DNA of 46,641 nt from NCBI GenBank assembly GCA_027013815.1, contig JALWFY010000111.1:1-46641 (forward strand), read 5' to 3'. Numbering within the stretch: the stretch's first letter is position 1; every line of letters starts with the position of its first letter. This stretch comes from Desulfohalobiaceae bacterium (GTDB lineage: Bacteria > Desulfobacterota > Desulfovibrionia > Desulfovibrionales > Desulfothermaceae). The notes beneath the pieces are model-generated. The model had not been told where the DNA came from. It saw only the letters and a list, made by a program, of their open reading frames with translations, and ran no database searches. The position numbers were made by a program, and so were the translations under genes. Below are positions 45,976 through 46,641 of the stretch, one piece after another.

Positions 45976-46641
45976 TCAAAAATTAAGGGAGCCCAGCTCC
46001 CTTAAATATGACTATATAAAATTTAAATTATACCAAAGGTTTGATAAATTCTTTGATTTTTTTACCCGCACAAGATGGGAATATCTACTCAATATAATCC
46101 ATCTAGCATTAAAAGAAGATGGTGAAGACCTAACCTCAAATGGGATATTTAATGAACAAGATATAGCATGTGCATATATTATATCAAAACAAGAGGCTAT
46201 AGCCTCTTGTCTTCCTTTAATCGATATAGTACTCCAATTCTTTTCAAAAAAGAATACAGTAGAATATCTTATACAAGAAGGAGATATGGTATATAAAGGG
46301 ACTAAAATTGCCCAGATAAAAGGACCAGCCATTGAAATATTAAAGGGAGAGAGGGTGATCTTAAATTTCTTATCCCATACCTTTGGAGTATCTTATTATA
46401 CAAACTTATTTGTAAAAAAATTAAAGAAATCAACCACCAAACTATTAGATACTCGAAAGACTATCCCAGGGATGAGATATCTAGACAAATATGCAGTAAA
46501 AACAGGCGGAGGCATGAATCACAGGATGGATCTATCAGAGATGCTAATGATAAAAGACAACCATATCGATCGTGCTGGTTCAATAAAAGATGCAGTTGAT
46601 TTAGTAAGAAACAAATATAAAGATAATTGTCCTCCAATAAT
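45968..46641 (+). CDS. nadC: Nicotinate-nucleotide pyrophosphorylase (NadC), partial
   Basis: The first ~224 residues of quinolinate phosphoribosyltransferase, which makes nicotinate mononucleotide for NAD. WEYLLNIIHLALKEDGEDLTS begins the usual fold, and ILKGERVILNFLSHTFGVSYYT, LLDTRKTIPGMRYLDKYAVKTGGGMNHRMDLSEMLMIKDNHI are diagnostic. It is cut by the window end. The only start seen is a TTG at 45968 overlapping the previous stop, giving ~35 extra N-terminal residues; a palindrome AAGGGAG-CCCAG-CTCCCTT then lies inside the coding region. Confidence 0.9.
   Translation, partial: MNNQKLREPSSLKYDYIKFKLYQRFDKFFDFFTRTRWEYLLNIIHLALKEDGEDLTSNGIFNEQDIACAYIISKQEAIASCLPLIDIVLQFFSKKNTVEYLIQEGDMVYKGTKIAQIKGPAIEILKGERVILNFLSHTFGVSYYTNLFVKKLKKSTTKLLDTRKTIPGMRYLDKYAVKTGGGMNHRMDLSEMLMIKDNHIDRAGSIKDAVDLVRNKYKDNCPPI

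Noticed and set aside
45985-46003. AAGGGAG...CTCCCTT hairpin as a terminator of the UPF0173 gene
   Set aside because: It has no T run and lies inside the only available nadC reading frame, so it is more likely coding; it could still slow read-through.

Overview
The window looks like a piece of an AT-rich, Gram-negative anaerobe of the sulfate-reducer type (Desulfobacterota-like; this is inference, and no rRNA is present to confirm it). The evidence is lipopolysaccharide export and KDO genes (lptABC, kdsA, kdsC), a large set of anaerobe-type oxygen and nitric oxide defence proteins (hybrid cluster protein, flavodiiron protein, desulfoferrodoxin, rubredoxins, rubrerythrins, cytochrome bd), and a peroxiredoxin that appears to use selenocysteine. 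Most genes use AGA/AGG for arginine and ATA for isoleucine.

Region 1 (1-2.3 kb): the tail of an operon with a periplasmic binding protein and an ABC ATPase for cobalamin or iron-siderophore, but no permease beside them, followed by the start of a histidine-kinase-like ORF cut by the window edge.

Region 2 (2.3-18.4 kb): a redox-defence island. It holds a flavin reductase, the HD/ferredoxin/hcp cluster with two HcpR/FNR-type palindromes, exonuclease III, fprA plus selenoperoxiredoxin, a ferredoxin, cydAB with a HEAT-repeat protein, a rubrerythrin-desulfoferrodoxin-rubredoxin-rubredoxin operon, an iron-sulfur DUF3786 protein, a second rubrerythrin with a tiny winged-helix protein behind a likely sigma-54 promoter, a DUF523 protein, and a sigma-54 activator with a Cys-rich PAS domain. 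Together these reduce O2, superoxide, peroxide and NO using rubredoxin and ferredoxin electrons.

Region 3 (18.7-21.4 kb): pgk-tpiA-secG and tRNA-Leu(GAG), ending in an unusual run of back-to-back hairpins.

Region 4 (21.4-31.5 kb, minus strand): a long cluster in the order pyrG, kdsA, kdsC, lptC, lptA, lptB, rpoN, hpf, ptsN, rapZ and mannose-type PTS IIA/IIB/IIC. It links envelope building, sigma-54 and PTS-type regulation. A second set of the hairpin modules lies between lptA and lptB.

Region 5 (31.6-39.3 kb): a decayed four-helix-bundle gene, tRNA-Ser(GCT), a MucR-type regulator, galE, pyrR, dapA, adenine deaminase, endonuclease IV and an unknown membrane protein.

Region 6 (39.4-46.6 kb): glpK, then a glpD interrupted by TGA and cut off where it joins a PAS sensor histidine kinase of different codon usage, tRNA-Arg(CCG), ubiX-like, a UPF0173 hydrolase and the 5' part of nadC.

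The most notable points are the selenoperoxiredoxin with a visible SECIS hairpin, the glpD/kinase chimera, the shared hairpin modules, and the candidate sigma-54 and HcpR control sites.
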